From NCBI GenBank assembly GCA_963722815.1, contig CAVROM010000003.1, positions 310,001-374,000 of the forward strand: a stretch of DNA of 64,000 bases, read 5' to 3'. A program made the position numbers and the translations under genes. A model generated the notes under the pieces. It made no database searches, was not told the origin of the DNA, and was given only the letters and a program-made list of their open reading frames with translations. The DNA is from DASQFQ01 sp963722815 (GTDB taxonomy: Bacteria > Actinomycetota > Thermoleophilia > Solirubrobacterales > Solirubrobacteraceae). Shown here in pieces: positions 63,204 to 64,000 of the stretch. Numbering within the stretch: the first letter of the stretch is position 1; each line of letters opens with the position of its first letter.

Positions 63204-64000
63204 ATGGAAGACCGCGCGCTGATCGCCTTCGTGCTCGCCTTGGCGCTGACGGCCGCCGTCACGCCGCTGGTCGCGCGCCTCGCACGCCGCGTCGGAGCGC
63301 TCGATCCGGTGCAGGAGCGCGGGCTCGCGTCGGAGCCCACGCCGCTGCTCGGCGGCCTCGCGATCCTGGCCGGCGTGCTGGTGGCGGGCTCGCTGCTGCT
63401 GCCGGCCACGACCGAGATGCGCGGGATCCTCATCGCCGCGCTGCTGATCACCGTCGTCGGGCTGCTCGACGACCTGATCGACCTGCCGCCGCTACTGAAG
63501 CTGGTGGGCCAGGTCTCGGCGGGGCTGATCTGCGTGCTCTCGGGCGTCCTCGTCCACGACTTCACGTTCCCGTTCGTGGGCCGCGTCGACCTCGGCGATC
63601 TCGGCGGCCCGCTGACGCTGATCGGCCTCGTCCTGATCATGAACGTCGTCAACTTCTCCGACGGCGTCGACGGCCTCGCCGCCGGCGTCTGCGCGATCGC
63701 GGCGGTCGGCTTCGCGGTCATCGCCTTCGACCTGCACGAGGACGCCGCCGGCATCCTCGCCGCCTGCACCGCCGGCGCCGCCCTCGGCTTCCTCGTCCAC
63801 AACTTCCACCCCGCGTCGGTCTTCATGGGCGACTCGGGCTCGAACCTCCTCGGTCTGCTGCTCGGCGGCGTGATCGTCGAGGGCTCGCTCAAGACCAACG
63901 CCCTGATCGCCCTGGTCGTGCCCTTGGTGATCCTCGCCGTGCCGTTCCTCGATACCGGCTTCGTGGTCGCCAAGCGGATCAAGTACCGCCGCCCCGTCTA
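63204..64000 (+). CDS. Undecaprenyl-phosphate GlcNAc-1-phosphate transferase-like (WecA/TagO family), partial
   Basis: N-terminal 265 residues of a polytopic phospho-sugar transferase that starts lipid-linked glycan synthesis at the membrane. PTPLLGGLAILAGVLVAGSL, VGLLDDLIDLPPLLKLVGQ (DDxxD-like), MNVVNFSDGVDGLAAGVCAI, and HNFHPASVFMGDSGSNLLGL are the family motifs. It runs off the right edge. In actinobacteria this gene usually leads into the ATP synthase genes, which would lie just beyond. Confidence 0.93.
   Translation, partial: MEDRALIAFVLALALTAAVTPLVARLARRVGALDPVQERGLASEPTPLLGGLAILAGVLVAGSLLLPATTEMRGILIAALLITVVGLLDDLIDLPPLLKLVGQVSAGLICVLSGVLVHDFTFPFVGRVDLGDLGGPLTLIGLVLIMNVVNFSDGVDGLAAGVCAIAAVGFAVIAFDLHEDAAGILAACTAGAALGFLVHNFHPASVFMGDSGSNLLGLLLGGVIVEGSLKTNALIALVVPLVILAVPFLDTGFVVAKRIKYRRPV

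Overview
The window is a very GC-rich, gene-dense actinobacterial chromosome segment. GTG and TTG starts are common, many genes overlap by 4 bp (ATGA/GTGA), and there is a cell-wall growth factor of the Rpf type under a c-di-AMP riboswitch. The order rpmE - DUF1385 - prfA - prmC - (amidotransferase) - threonylcarbamoyl-AMP synthase - glyA - WecA-like transferase, together with the protein style, suggests the class Thermoleophilia (Solirubrobacterales such as Solirubrobacter or Conexibacter). That placement is inference; there is no rRNA gene to confirm it, and I saw no tRNA gene, CRISPR array or transposase.

Region 1 (1-17.1 kb, almost all minus strand) is an extracellular contractile injection system (eCIS), a phage-tail-like particle. 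In transcription order it encodes a DUF4157 protein, the AAA+ ATPase, (a methyltransferase gene on the other strand plus a long palindrome), a DUF4255 tail terminator, a degenerate receiver protein, the sheath, tube 1, a tail-assembly protein, a DUF6760-like protein, a very large Pro/Ala/Ser-rich protein, tube 2, a LysM adaptor, the spike, a gp25-like wedge, a J-like baseplate protein and the start of a P2-I-like tail protein that leaves the window. The spike and the low-complexity protein are broken by several frame changes.

Region 2 (17-25 kb): MFS exporter with divergent ArsR-type regulator; a translationally coupled parA-ftsZ pair; gamma-glutamyltransferase; LacI-type regulator with a possible 35-codon leader ORF; divergent tusA/dsrE-like sulfur genes; a lipoprotein. 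Region 3 (25-34.7 kb): LON-domain protein, photolyase, a methyltransferase-GH57 pair resembling mycobacterial Rv3030-Rv3031, riboswitch plus Rpf-like muralytic enzyme, hexapeptide acyltransferase, MeaB GTPase, a polytopic membrane protein and a diguanylate cyclase.

Region 4 (34.7-54 kb) is dominated by acyl-CoA and lipid metabolism: two acyl-CoA dehydrogenases, thiolase, WS/DGAT acyltransferase, a split B12-dependent acyl-CoA mutase with isobutyryl-CoA-mutase-like residues (with a cupredoxin gene between its subunits), and the etfB-etfA-ETF:quinone oxidoreductase operon. MeaB (31 kb) is the expected chaperone of the mutase, and ETF/ETF-QO would take electrons from the dehydrogenases. Region 5 (54-64 kb): secreted protein, alpha/beta hydrolase, the rpmE-prfA-prmC-glyA housekeeping run, a TAXI binding protein, a DapA-family lyase and the start of a WecA/TagO-like transferase.

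Two families of dispersed palindromic elements lie at gene ends. Family 1 has three long copies (about 150 bp) and one short copy sharing a 49-bp core. Family 2 has four copies of a roughly 40-bp element with a perfect 7-bp stem, one carrying compensatory base changes. Several conserved genes (ftsZ, LON protein, pepA, the mutase large subunit, the eCIS spike) carry one-base frame changes, which looks more like assembly indels than real gene loss.
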